From NCBI GenBank assembly GCA_963826515.1, contig CAWGXI010000011.1:5181-69180 (forward strand): 64,000 nt of DNA, given 5' to 3'. The DNA is from DATFVJ01 sp963826515. GTDB taxonomy: Bacteria; Actinomycetota; Actinomycetes; Streptosporangiales; Streptosporangiaceae. Below the pieces are notes generated by a model. That model ran no database searches. It saw only the letters and a program-made list of their open reading frames with translations, and had not been told where the DNA came from. Position numbers and translations under genes: made by a program. Positions 9,368 to 17,764 of the stretch are shown piece by piece. Within the stretch, counting starts at the first letter, position 1, and every line of letters starts with the position of its first letter.

Positions 9368-10101
9368 CCGCGGGTGGGCGGTGATCCGCTTGGCAAAAGG
9401 GCCCGCCTGGCCGCGAGCGCGGCAGTCACGTCAGCGAACTGGCGGGCGCGGTGCAACTTGCCGTGCCAGTCGGCGCCCGTCGCCCGGTGCGCCAGATCGA
9501 CCTCCACCTCGGTCACCCGCAGGCCGCGCCGCAGCAGATCGATGGTGAGCGCGGTCTCCGCACCGAATCCCCTGGCGAGCGGCCGCGCCTTCTCGAAGGC
9601 CCCCCTGGTCAGGCAGCGCTGGCCATTGAGCGGCTGGGTTGGCTGCCAGCCGGTCGCCCGCTGGATGCCCGAGCCGGACAGCCGCACCACGAAACCGTGC
9701 CCGCCGAGCTTCACCCGGTTCGCGAACTTCGCGATCGTCATGTCGGCCGTCCCCGCGCGAATGGGCTCGATGAGCGGAAAGGCATTGCAGGCCGTCTCGG
9801 CGAGATCAGCGTCAAGGAACAGCAGGTACCGCTGCGTGCTACGGCGCTCCACGGCGTCGAGGAGGCGGACGGCCTCCGCGCCGGTCTCCATGGCCGCGCC
9901 CTTGCCGCGGCTCCTGCCATGCCGCACCACGTGGGCGCCCGCCGCCTCCGCCACGTCCGCGGTGCCGTCACGTGAGCCATCGTCCACGACGATGACGAGG
10001 TCGGCCCCTGGCAGCGCCGCCGCCGACACGACCGTCGCGTGAATACGGTCGCACTCATCCCTGGCAGGAATGACTACCGCGGTGTCACCGGTCTGGGACA
10101 T
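9364..10101 (-). CDS. Family 2 glycosyltransferase
   Basis: 245-residue cytoplasmic GT-A enzyme. AVVIPARDE starts the Rossmann-like fold, VVDDGSRDGT is the nucleotide-binding DD motif and LFLDADLAET is the DXD-type metal site. There are no membrane helices, unlike dolichyl-phosphate mannose synthases with tails. MSQTGD at 10101 is taken as the start; upstream codons are out of character. It likely makes a polyprenyl-phosphate sugar or transfers from a nucleotide sugar, and may supply the donor for the two GT-C enzymes it overlaps. Confidence 0.85.
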   Translation of the reverse strand: MSQTGDTAVVIPARDECDRIHATVVSAAALPGADLVIVVDDGSRDGTADVAEAAGAHVVRHGRSRGKGAAMETGAEAVRLLDAVERRSTQRYLLFLDADLAETACNAFPLIEPIRAGTADMTIAKFANRVKLGGHGFVVRLSGSGIQRATGWQPTQPLNGQRCLTRGAFEKARPLARGFGAETALTIDLLRRGLRVTEVEVDLAHRATGADWHGKLHRARQFADVTAALAARRALLPSGSPPTRG

Positions 10102-10199
10102 GTCGCCGATCCTAAAGCCTGTGCAGGTGCCCTCGCGCCGCGCAGTGGTGCATACGGCGCCTGCTGGCCAGGCCATGGCGGGACTTGCCCGGGAATGGG

Positions 10200-10559
10200 C
10201 TAACGGGCTGCGGCGCCCTCTCCTGCGGCCGTCGCGTCATCGACAACAGTGAACACCGAATCAAGCCCGGTTACCTGCAAGATCTTGCGCACTGCAGGTC
10301 GCGGGCTGGCGAGGTCGAGCCCGCCGCCGTGCTCACGTGCCCGCTTCATGGCGGCGAGCAGGACGTTCATGCCAGTGGAATCACAGAACTCGACCCCCGA
10401 CATGTCAACCATGACCCGGACCGGACGGCCGCCGTCCAGCACGGCGGTGAGCTCGCCCTGCAGCCGAGGCGCGGTGTACAGGTCGATTTCACCAGATACG
10501 GTAACGATCGCTTGATCACCCTGAGATTGGCTCGAGACCTTAAGCTCCACGTGCGGCAC
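10200..10559 (-). CDS. STAS-domain anti-sigma factor antagonist
   Basis: About 119 residues, nearly all one STAS domain (SpoIIAA/RsbV type). VSGEIDLYTAPRL starts the fold, and FCDSTGMNVLLAA contains the serine that partner kinases phosphorylate. GTG at 10559 (VPHVELKV) gives the usual family length; the open frame continues upstream without similarity. Its natural partner would be an HATPase anti-sigma kinase, and one lies two genes upstream (11784-12386) with arcA between them, suggesting a partner-switching regulatory unit. Confidence 0.88.
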   Translation of the reverse strand: MPHVELKVSSQSQGDQAIVTVSGEIDLYTAPRLQGELTAVLDGGRPVRVMVDMSGVEFCDSTGMNVLLAAMKRAREHGGGLDLASPRPAVRKILQVTGLDSVFTVVDDATAAGEGAAAR

Positions 10560-10618
10560 CCTACCGGCCCGTACGGCGCCTGGGCCAGACGGCTGCGCTG
10601 AGTGGACCACCAATCCAG

Positions 10619-11905
10619 TCAGCCACGCCGGGCGAAGTGCGGCGCGGGCATCACCGCCGCGGCCGCAGGCGCAGGTGGCTCCGTGACTGGTTCCCTGCTG
10701 ACCGGGCACGTCATGCACCTGGGCCCGCCACGCCCGCAGGCAAGCTCACTACCCGGCACCCGGATCACCTCGATCCCCGCGGCTTCGAGTGTCGTGTTGG
10801 TGTCCACGTTGCGCTCGTAGGCGACGACCACCCGCGGCGCGATCGCGAGCATATTGCCGCCGTCGTCCCACTGCCCCAGGCCGGAAGCGACCGGATCCAC
10901 GCCGGTGTCGATCACCCTGAGCCGGTCGATTCCCATCGCCTGCGCAGCGGCCTCGAGGAATGGCATGGGCCGCGATACTCGCAGCACGCCTGGACCTTCC
11001 GCGCGGACGGTGATCACGTGCGCGGTGAGCGTGTACGCGGCCGCCGGGAACATCACCACGGTGTCCACGTCGACCATCGTGCAGACGGTGTCCAGGTGCA
11101 CGGACTCACGGTGGCCATCCATCGGCACCGCGAGGACGGTATGCGCGAGCCCGGCATCGAACATGCGGCTGGCCAGGCGCTCCACCCCGGCGGAGGTCGT
11201 GCACCCGCCGGTGCCGACCGCGACGATTCCTGGGGCGAGCGCCAGCACGTCACCGCCTTCGAGCGGCTCGAGGCCAGGATGGTACAGGCGCTTGGTTCCC
11301 GCGAACCTCGGATGGTGGGTGTAGACGAGCTGCAGAAGGGCGGCCTCACGCTGCCTGATCGCCATGGCAGGGCTTGTGACCGCGACCCTGTCTCCGATCC
11401 ACACGCTCGAGTCCCTGATGAACAGCAGATTGGGCAGCGGGTCGATGATGAACTCGTGTGGATCAAGAAGCTGGTAGACGACTCCGCGCCCTGGCTTGAG
11501 TTCTTCGTGCACAAGTCCGCCGACCAGAACCTGGGCGAGCCGCTCCGGAGCGAGGTCGCTGAGGTACGACCGGAGGTAGCCGCGCAATTCGTCGCCTAGC
11601 CTCCCGTCGCCGAGCAGGGTGCTGATCGCCTCGCTGCGGGCCGGCTGGTACTCGAGGGCATCTTGCAGGAGCTCGGTGAGATAGCGGACCTCGGCGCCGC
11701 AGCGCCGCAGCGCCGCAGCGAACACGTCGTGCTCCTGCTGGAGGCGGCCGACCCAGGGAATGGCGGCGAACAGCAGCTTGGCGCTACTTCGTGGGGTTAT
11801 CCGGCGCAGCTCCAGACCCGGACGATGCAGCAGGACTGTGCCGAGCCGGCCGACCTCGCTGTCCACCCCGTGGGTGTGGCTCACGGTCACCCCCGGATCC
11901 TTCAC
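10619..11905 (-). CDS. arcA: Arginine deiminase
   Basis: 428 residues, full length for ADI. It hydrolyses arginine to citrulline and ammonia. Family motifs in order: GRLGTVLLHRPGLEL near the N-terminus, LLFIRDSSV, LEGGDVLALAPG, HLDTVCTMVD with the catalytic histidine, GQWDDGGNMLAI, and RGGPRCMTCPVSRE with the nucleophilic cysteine near residue 397. A GTG at 11884 (VSHTHGVDSE) is an alternative start. The 5' end overlaps the upstream anti-sigma kinase frame by about 120 bases. No arcB or arcC is adjacent, so ATP gain from the full ADI pathway cannot be inferred here. Confidence 0.93.
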   Translation of the reverse strand: MKDPGVTVSHTHGVDSEVGRLGTVLLHRPGLELRRITPRSSAKLLFAAIPWVGRLQQEHDVFAAALRRCGAEVRYLTELLQDALEYQPARSEAISTLLGDGRLGDELRGYLRSYLSDLAPERLAQVLVGGLVHEELKPGRGVVYQLLDPHEFIIDPLPNLLFIRDSSVWIGDRVAVTSPAMAIRQREAALLQLVYTHHPRFAGTKRLYHPGLEPLEGGDVLALAPGIVAVGTGGCTTSAGVERLASRMFDAGLAHTVLAVPMDGHRESVHLDTVCTMVDVDTVVMFPAAAYTLTAHVITVRAEGPGVLRVSRPMPFLEAAAQAMGIDRLRVIDTGVDPVASGLGQWDDGGNMLAIAPRVVVAYERNVDTNTTLEAAGIEVIRVPGSELACGRGGPRCMTCPVSREPVTEPPAPAAAAVMPAPHFARRG

Positions 11906-12386
11906 TCTGCCGCTTGCGCGTCACGTCACCGTGAGTATCACCACTTTCACGCTCTGTTATGCCACTTATGTTGACTGCGCGTCCTCCGTTGACCGGAGGT
12001 ACCAGGAGCAGTGCCCACACCGTCGTGCCGTCATCGTCGTTGCGCACTCCCCAGCGCCAGGTCAGGTGGGCCACGATAGACAGGCCCCGGCCACCGGGCG
12101 AAGAAAGTGACGGCCGCGAAGCGCGCGGCCGGGTCACCGCTCCGCCGTCACTGACGGTGACCTCAAGCAGGTCCGCGTCAATCGCCCATCCCACCCGCAC
12201 GTGACCGTCGGGCAGTGGGTGGGCATGCCGCAGGGCGTTGCTCAGCAGTTCACTCATCACGAGGGCCGCATCCTGGGCCGCTGGCTCACGAATTCCCGCA
12301 CCGAGCAACTCGGCGGTCAGGCGGCGGCGTGCGACCGCGACACTGGCGGGTGTGTAAGGGAGCAGGACCGTGCTCGACGTCCTCAC
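11784..12386 (-). CDS. HATPase-type anti-sigma kinase (RsbW-like)
   Basis: About 200 residues with a GHKL ATPase domain of the actinobacterial anti-sigma/regulatory type. The N box is ALVMSELLSNALRHAHP, the G1 region is VTVSDGG, and GRGLSIVAHLTWRWGV follows. The domain ends near WALLLVPP. A hydrophilic tail continues and overlaps arcA by about 120 bases, which is unusual and may reflect a lost stop codon. GTG at 12386 (VRTSSTVLLP) is the likely start. Probably binds a sigma factor or STAS antagonist such as the product of 10200-10559. Confidence 0.82.
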   Translation of the reverse strand: MRTSSTVLLPYTPASVAVARRRLTAELLGAGIREPAAQDAALVMSELLSNALRHAHPLPDGHVRVGWAIDADLLEVTVSDGGAVTRPRASRPSLSSPGGRGLSIVAHLTWRWGVRNDDDGTTVWALLLVPPVNGGRAVNISGITERESGDTHGDVTRKRQSEGSGGDREPHPRGGQRGRPARHSPAASSGSGAAPDNPTK

Positions 12387-12625
12387 CTCCCTCCCGCGGG
12401 AGCCGCCTCCGCCAGCCAAACTCAGAGATCCACACGGACGTGGTACGACCGGAGATGCCCAGCCGAACCGGGTCGGAAACCGCGTGATGCCGATGGTGTG
12501 GAAATGAGCCACAGAAACACCAGATGTTGGTTACCTGCGGCTATGGACACCCTGGCAGTGGGTTCGCGCTCAGCGGGCGGTGCAGACCGCAGGGCCCTCG
12601 GGCCAGCTGAAGGCCGCGGCGTCGG

Positions 12626-13261
12626 TCACGGTTCCGTACGGGATGAGGATGGCGGTGCGGACACTGCCGCGGCGATGTGCTGAGCGTCCCCCGGTAGTTC
12701 ACCGACCAAGCCTTCCGCCGCGAGCGCGCGGATCAGCCCGCCGAGGCCGACGGCGAGCCCGGCTCGCTCCTGGTCGCTTAGCGCGCCGAGGATGCGGGCC
12801 TGGCGATCTTGCCACTCACGCCACATGCGCGCGGCCACCGCACGACCCTCCGGGGTGAGGTGGAGCCTGACATAGCGCAGGTTCGCCGCGTCGCGCCCCC
12901 GCCTTATCCAGCCCTTGCGCTCGAGGCCCGCGGCCAGCCGGCTTATCGTGCTCTTCTCCAGCCCGAGAAGGCTGGCCAGTTCCCCCTGTGCGATCCCGCG
13001 GGCGGCGAGCAGTTCGAACAGCGCCCGCGCCTCAGATGGCGATACCTGCCGCCCGGGCAACGCGGCTGACTGCTCGGCCGGACCCGCGGCCCTGAGCAGC
13101 TGGCCGAGAAGTTCCCCGAGCGGGCCGCCCGCCGCGATCTGCTCCACCGCCCTCCCCTTCCCCAGCTCCCACACCGTGTTCGATGTCCTGTTCGCGGCCC
13201 GGAGGCCGTGCTCCCCCCCCCCCCAGCCCCAGCCGCCACAGTTGTACGTTGCAACTTTCAT
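12626..13261 (-). CDS. MarR-family transcriptional regulator
   Basis: Winged-helix regulator. The recognition region is GIAQGELASLLGLEKSTISRL and the wing is RDAANLRYVRLHLTPEGRAV. Two 17-bp AGTTG-N7-CAACT palindromes flank the ATG at 13261, and one lies inside the reading frame if that ATG is used. A GTG at 13174 (VWELGKGRAVEQ) may therefore be the real start, leaving both palindromes and a 12-C run in the leader. Autoregulation through these sites is likely. It is divergent from wzm, about 135 bases away, so it could also control the exporter. Confidence 0.85.
   Translation of the reverse strand: MKVATYNCGGWGWGGGEHGLRAANRTSNTVWELGKGRAVEQIAAGGPLGELLGQLLRAAGPAEQSAALPGRQVSPSEARALFELLAARGIAQGELASLLGLEKSTISRLAAGLERKGWIRRGRDAANLRYVRLHLTPEGRAVAARMWREWQDRQARILGALSDQERAGLAVGLGGLIRALAAEGLVGELPGDAQHIAAAVSAPPSSSRTEP
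13213..13224. repeat. Homopolymer of 12 C
   Basis: Twelve consecutive C on the plus strand, in the leader or extreme 5' part of the MarR gene. Such tracts are prone to slippage and to sequencing error; a change would affect only the longer MarR frame. Confidence 0.9.
13240..13256. promoter_or_regulatory. Operator-like palindrome 1 (AGTTG-N7-CAACT)
   Basis: Perfect AGTTG-N7-CAACT half-sites with spacer TACGTTG, typical in size and symmetry for a MarR dimer. It lies immediately downstream of the upstream-most MarR start codon. Confidence 0.65.
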
Positions 13262-13281
13262 GGTATACCGTTGGGCCGGAT

Positions 13282-13298
13282 AGTTGCGCGCTACAACT
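13282..13298. promoter_or_regulatory. Operator-like palindrome 2 (AGTTG-N7-CAACT)
   Basis: Second site with identical half-sites and a different spacer (CGCGCTA), centred 42 bases (four helical turns) from the first. Both are in the MarR-wzm divergent region. Confidence 0.65.
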
Positions 13299-13396
13299 CT
13301 AAGCCATAAGGCGGATGACGCACCCAGTGATGAACCCGCACCGCGAGCGACGGGATATGTCCCGGTGAGCCTCCAACCCGAAATAGGCTCGGCCCC

Positions 13397-14458
13397 ATGA
13401 CGAGCGGACCAGGCAGACCGGCCGGCAGCCTCAGCGGCCCTGGCACGCTGTCCGGTGTCACGCCGGTCGGCGAGGTCACCCCGTTGCCTGACGAGCCGCT
13501 GGCCGAGCTCGCCGAGCAGTACGGGCTGCGGCCGAGCGCGCTTCGGCCGCCGCTGCTCACCTATATCCGCCAGCTCTGGCAGCGAAGGCACTTTATCCTC
13601 ACCTTCGCGACCGCGCGCAATGTGGCGATGTACACCGAGGCCAGACTGGGCCAGCTCTGGCAGGTTCTCACCCCATTGCTCAACGCGGCCGTCTACTTCC
13701 TGATCTTCGGCGTGCTGCTCGGTACCAGCCGCGGGGTCCCGAATTTCCTCGCGTTCCTGGTCACCGGGGTTTTCATCTTCAACTTCACCCAGCGGTCGTT
13801 CCTGGTCGCCTCACGGGTCGTCAACGACAATCTCTCGCTGATCCGTGCCCTGACCTTTCCCCGCGCCTGCCTCCCACTCGGCTATGTCGTGGTGGAACTG
13901 CAGCAGACGATGCTGTCCATGCTCGTGCTCGTCGCCATCGTGCTTGCGACCGGCGAGCCGATCACCTGGTACTGGCTGCTGGTGATTCCCGCGCTATTGT
14001 TCCAGGCGGTATTCAACGTGGGTGCCGGGATGATGATCGCCCGTACCGGCGCGGGAGTAGCCGATTTCAGCCAGCTGCTCCCGTTCATGCTGCGCACCTG
14101 GCTGTACCTGTCCGGCGTCATCTTCAGCCTTCGGACGATCGCGCGGCTTCAGGACCACCACACACTTCAGGCGCTGCTGCAGGCCAATCCGGCGGCGGTC
14201 TACATCACCCTCGTCCGCGACGCCCTGCTCAAGTCGCAGCGGCTGAGCGCCCCAGGTGCGATGCCCTACAACTTCGCCAAGTGCTGGTGGTATGGCAAGC
14301 ATCCCTCGAGCAAACCGTACTGGTCGGCGTACTGCCATCCGGCGCCGCTCAGCAGCCCGCGGGACCTGTGGCTGCTCGCTGTTGGCTGGGCCGTTGGGGC
14401 GCTCGTTGTCGGCTTCCTTTACTTCTGGCACGCGGAGGCGGTGTACGGCCGTGGCTGA
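13397..14458 (+). CDS. wzm: ABC-2 type polysaccharide exporter permease (Wzm-like)
   Basis: 353 residues: a cytoplasmic N-terminus followed by six hydrophobic helices of the ABC-2 permease family. The coupling region YTEARLGQLWQVLTPLLNA precedes helix 1. The next gene encodes the ATPase, and the two overlap by eight bases (GTGGCTGA), so they form one transporter. In mycobacteria the homologous Rv3783/Rv3781 pair, which is near the bpa gene Rv3780, exports the galactan precursor; bpa is about 9 kb away here, hinting at conserved gene content. Substrate is inferred. Confidence 0.88.
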   Translation: MTSGPGRPAGSLSGPGTLSGVTPVGEVTPLPDEPLAELAEQYGLRPSALRPPLLTYIRQLWQRRHFILTFATARNVAMYTEARLGQLWQVLTPLLNAAVYFLIFGVLLGTSRGVPNFLAFLVTGVFIFNFTQRSFLVASRVVNDNLSLIRALTFPRACLPLGYVVVELQQTMLSMLVLVAIVLATGEPITWYWLLVIPALLFQAVFNVGAGMMIARTGAGVADFSQLLPFMLRTWLYLSGVIFSLRTIARLQDHHTLQALLQANPAAVYITLVRDALLKSQRLSAPGAMPYNFAKCWWYGKHPSSKPYWSAYCHPAPLSSPRDLWLLAVGWAVGALVVGFLYFWHAEAVYGRG

Positions 14459-15233
14459 TCCCATGGTCATCGTGGATGACCTGCATATCGTCTACCGCGT
14501 CTATGGCGCGGGCGGTGACAAGGGCACCGCTGCCACAGCGCTGATGCGGCTGATGCGCCGCCAGCACCGTCCCTCCGTCCGCGAGGTCCACGCGATCCGC
14601 GGCATGTCGTTCGTTGCCTACCGGGGCGACGCGATCGGGGTCATCGGGCGGAACGGATCTGGCAAGTCCACGCTGCTGCGCGCGATCGCCGGGCTGCTCC
14701 CTGCCGAGCACGGCGCCGTCTACACCACGGGCGAAGCGTCACTGCTCGGTGTGAACGCAGCGCTGATGGAGGACCTCACCGGTGACCGAAATGTCGTGCT
14801 CGGCTGCCTGGCCATGGGCATGACACGGCAGGAGACGAAGGAGCGTTACCAGGAGGTGGTCGACTTCTCCGGGGTAGGTGAGTTCATCGACCTGCCGATG
14901 AAGGCGTATTCGAGCGGCATGGGCTCGCGGCTCAGGTTCGCCATCGCCTCGGCGAGAAGCCACGACGTGCTGCTCATAGATGAGGCACTCGCCACAGGCG
15001 ATGCCGAGTTCCGGCGCAAGAGCCACAGACGGATCGGGGAACTGCGCCAGGAGGCCGGCACCGTGTTCCTCGTCGCGCACAACCTCGAAGAGGTCGAGCA
15101 GACATGCAACCGCGTGATCTGGCTCGAAAAGGGAAAGATCATAATGGATGGCGACGACGTTCCAGGGGTCATCGACGCCTACCTTGATGCGGCAGGCGGC
15201 GAACGGCGTGAGCGAACTTCGGTCAACGGCTGA
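14451..15233 (+). CDS. wzt: ABC transporter ATPase for polysaccharide export (Wzt-like)
   Basis: 260 residues from GTG 14451, or 256 from ATG 14463. Walker A is GRNGSGKSTLL, the signature is YSSGMGSRLRFAIA and Walker B is VLLIDEALATGD, followed by the switch histidine in LVAHNLEEV. The YSSGM form of the signature is typical of Wzt/TagH exporters. There is no C-terminal glycan-binding domain, so it is the short form. The 3' end overlaps the convergent histidine kinase gene by 55 bases. Confidence 0.9.
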   Translation: MADPMVIVDDLHIVYRVYGAGGDKGTAATALMRLMRRQHRPSVREVHAIRGMSFVAYRGDAIGVIGRNGSGKSTLLRAIAGLLPAEHGAVYTTGEASLLGVNAALMEDLTGDRNVVLGCLAMGMTRQETKERYQEVVDFSGVGEFIDLPMKAYSSGMGSRLRFAIASARSHDVLLIDEALATGDAEFRRKSHRRIGELRQEAGTVFLVAHNLEEVEQTCNRVIWLEKGKIIMDGDDVPGVIDAYLDAAGGERRERTSVNG

Positions 15234-17167
15234 ACGGCCAGCAAGCCGGCCGCCCGCATGTCCGCGGCGCCCTGGGCATCCGCCCGCTGCAGCCGGAGCC
15301 ACATGATGGTGCCGCCGCCTGGCCTTGACCGGGCCTGTACGTCGGCCCCCTGCGCGCGGGCGAGCCTGCGCACGATGTAAAGGCCCAGCCCGATCCCGCC
15401 GAACCGGCGCCGGTCACCCGCCTCACCCTGAACGAACCGCTCGAAGATGCGCTCGTGATCGGCCGGTGAGATGCCGATGCCTTCGTCCTCGACCGTGACG
15501 TCGATCCTGCCCGCCACAGCCCGGGCGCGAACCGTCACCGTGCCGCCCGATGGCGAATACTTAAAGGCGTTCTCGAGCAGCTGCCCGGCGATGATGTCGG
15601 TCGCCATCGCGTCCCCGAATGCAGCGGGCAAGTCCGGGGGAATGTCCGCGAGCAGCGTGTGCTTGTCGGACAGGGGCCGGAACGCAACCGCGGCACCGCG
15701 CAGCAAGCCGGCGAGGTCGAACGGGCCGTTGGTGACGGCGAGTTCGTCCGCGCCCGCACGTGAACCAAGCAGCAGCTGCTCGACGAGACGGCCAAGCGAT
15801 CCGGCGCGCTCCGCGATGATCGCGGCCGCGCTGCGCCTGTCTGTGTCGGTCAGCTTGTCCCACCGGCTCGCCAGCGTGCTCGCGAAACCCTGCACGACCG
15901 TGATCGGCGTGCGCAGTTCGTGGCTCGCGGTCGCAAGGAAGAGATCCTTCGCCTCCTCCAGCTCCTTGGCCGCCGTCACGTCACGGAAGTCGAGTACCCG
16001 CTCGTCGCCGCCGGCCAGGCCGGTGCACAGGACGTCGAGCCAGCGGCCGTTGGCGAGCTTGTGCGTCAGCTTCGAACCAGGCGCGGGGAGCGGGAACGGC
16101 GGCGGCTTGCCCGTCACGTCTTCCGCGGACACCCCCGTCAGCCGGTGCGCTGCCGGGTTCCATTGCCTGACGAGGCCGCCCGCGTCGAGCACCGCGATAC
16201 CGTCGGCGCTCGCATCGATCACCGCACGCTCATGCGCCCGCTGCCTGACGACCTCCTCGAATGCCATCGCATTGGTGAGCGCGACACCGGCGTGACCGGC
16301 GAGCAGTTCGAGCAGTTCGAGTTCGATATGCCCGACCTTGCGCCCGCTGTAGAGCGCATAGAGCGCGCCATAGGGGCGGCCGGCCACATGCGAAAGCCCG
16401 ATCGCGATAGTGTGCAGCCCCGGCAGCGCCGACCAGATCATGTCATCAAGCCTGGCGGTCTCCCCGGTCGCCATCATCACCGTCTTGCCGCGTCGCATCA
16501 GGTCCCCGACCAGGCTGTCGGCCAGCCGGGCACTGCGGCCGCGCAGTCGTTCCGGCAGCCCGTCCATGCTCACGAGCCGCAGTTCGCTCCCCTCGATGAG
16601 CACGAATCCGCCCGCGTCCGCACTGGTGAGCTCGCGCAGGCTGGCAGCGATGCGGTCAAGCACCGACTCCAGGTCCCGCTGCGCGGTCATGTCTGCGACC
16701 ACGCCTGCGAGCCGGCGCACCAACCGGGCGCGCTGTGCCATGTGGTGCGTGGCAGCATCGTCCTGGCCGACCCGGTGGCAGACACTCACCCAGCCGATCA
16801 CCGCACCGCCAACATCATGCAAGGCGCTGATGTCGATCCGCACGTCAAGCAGACCGCCATCACGGCGGATACGCCGGGTGGCGAGGGAGATCTGGCCGCC
16901 GCTGCGTACCCGCTCGAGCACGCCGTTGTGCTCGGCCTTCAGCTCCTCGGGGATGATCTGCGGGTCACGCCCCGCGACCTCGGCGGCGGCCCAGCCGAAC
17001 ATCCGTTCTGCGGCGGGATTCCACAGCAGCACGGTGCGATCGGTATCGAAGGCGATGATCGCGTCGGCGGCGCATTCAATGACGGCGCGGGTAGTCGCGT
17101 CTACCCGGGACTGCACCTCGCCGCGATCCGTCCCCACGACGCCATGTTGCCATCGCGCATCGTCCAC
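15179..17167 (-). CDS. Sensor histidine kinase with PAS-GAF-PAS
   Basis: 662 residues with no membrane helix, so a soluble sensor. PAS 1 spans about residues 25-130 (DAIIAFDTDRTVLLWNPAAERMF), GAF about 155-300, and PAS 2 about 310-375 (GIAVLDAGGLVRQWNPAAHRLTG). HisKA has the H box FLATASHELRTPITVVQGFA. HATPase_c has N box QLLENAFKYSP, G1 VEDEGIGISP and G2 GIGLGLYIVRRLA. No response regulator is adjacent, making it an orphan. Starts MDDARWQHG. Ligand cannot be predicted. Confidence 0.92.
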   Translation of the reverse strand: MDDARWQHGVVGTDRGEVQSRVDATTRAVIECAADAIIAFDTDRTVLLWNPAAERMFGWAAAEVAGRDPQIIPEELKAEHNGVLERVRSGGQISLATRRIRRDGGLLDVRIDISALHDVGGAVIGWVSVCHRVGQDDAATHHMAQRARLVRRLAGVVADMTAQRDLESVLDRIAASLRELTSADAGGFVLIEGSELRLVSMDGLPERLRGRSARLADSLVGDLMRRGKTVMMATGETARLDDMIWSALPGLHTIAIGLSHVAGRPYGALYALYSGRKVGHIELELLELLAGHAGVALTNAMAFEEVVRQRAHERAVIDASADGIAVLDAGGLVRQWNPAAHRLTGVSAEDVTGKPPPFPLPAPGSKLTHKLANGRWLDVLCTGLAGGDERVLDFRDVTAAKELEEAKDLFLATASHELRTPITVVQGFASTLASRWDKLTDTDRRSAAAIIAERAGSLGRLVEQLLLGSRAGADELAVTNGPFDLAGLLRGAAVAFRPLSDKHTLLADIPPDLPAAFGDAMATDIIAGQLLENAFKYSPSGGTVTVRARAVAGRIDVTVEDEGIGISPADHERIFERFVQGEAGDRRRFGGIGLGLYIVRRLARAQGADVQARSRPGGGTIMWLRLQRADAQGAADMRAAGLLAVQPLTEVRSRRSPPAASR

Positions 17168-17306
17168 CGGCAGGCACTAGCGCATTTGGCCCGCGCTGTC
17201 GTTGCCCGAAGCAACCGCATGGCAGGCAGCTTGCGCCCGGTGCGCCCGCGGCCTTTAATGCGCGATCCGGGCGGAACCGGCCGTGGCCGGGCGGCGTCCA
17301 ACCCGC

Positions 17307-17759
17307 ATGAAGGTCCCAACGACATCGGCGGCCGCCGTCGTTGCGGCGACAGCGGCGCTGCTCACACTCGTCGCGGCGTGCGGCTCACAGCAGGCCGCCG
17401 TGGGCGGGGCCACGGGCGCAACGAGTCCGCCGGTGTCGCTGACGATCCAGGTCAGGCCGGACGCGCACGCCGCCGCGCAGAGCTGGAGCCTCACCTGCGA
17501 TCCGGCCGGTGGCACCCTCCCGCATCCGGCCGCAGGCTGCACCGCGCTGGCCAGGGTCGCCAATCCGTTCGCTCCGGTAGGGCGCGGAATCATGTGCCCA
17601 ATGATCTACGGGGGCCCGCAGACCGCGACCATCGAAGGCATGTGGCACGGCAAATCAGTGCATGCCACGTTTTCGAGGGTCGACGGCTGCCAGACGGCGC
17701 GCTGGAGCCGGATCGCGGCCGTGTTCGGGCCTTATGCCAGCCCGGCCGCCACACCGTAG
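17307..17759 (+). CDS. Lipoprotein with subtilisin-inhibitor-like (SSI) domain
   Basis: About 150 residues. A hydrophobic signal ends in LVAAC, a lipobox, so the mature protein is probably anchored to the membrane. The body matches the Streptomyces subtilisin inhibitor family: LTCDPAGGTLPHPAAGC, then RGIMCPMIYGG, the reactive-loop region, and a final cysteine in RVDGC. The four cysteines fit the two conserved disulfides. SSI proteins are usually secreted free; a lipid-anchored form would protect the cell surface from proteases. ATG 17307 is preferred over 17283. Confidence 0.8.
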   Translation: MKVPTTSAAAVVAATAALLTLVAACGSQQAAVGGATGATSPPVSLTIQVRPDAHAAAQSWSLTCDPAGGTLPHPAAGCTALARVANPFAPVGRGIMCPMIYGGPQTATIEGMWHGKSVHATFSRVDGCQTARWSRIAAVFGPYASPAATP

Positions 17760-17764
17760 CCGGG

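Noticed and set aside
8234..10042. 602-codon plus-strand frame
   Set aside because: Antisense to the MptB-like and GT2 genes, which have clear motifs; composition is typical of a high-GC shadow.
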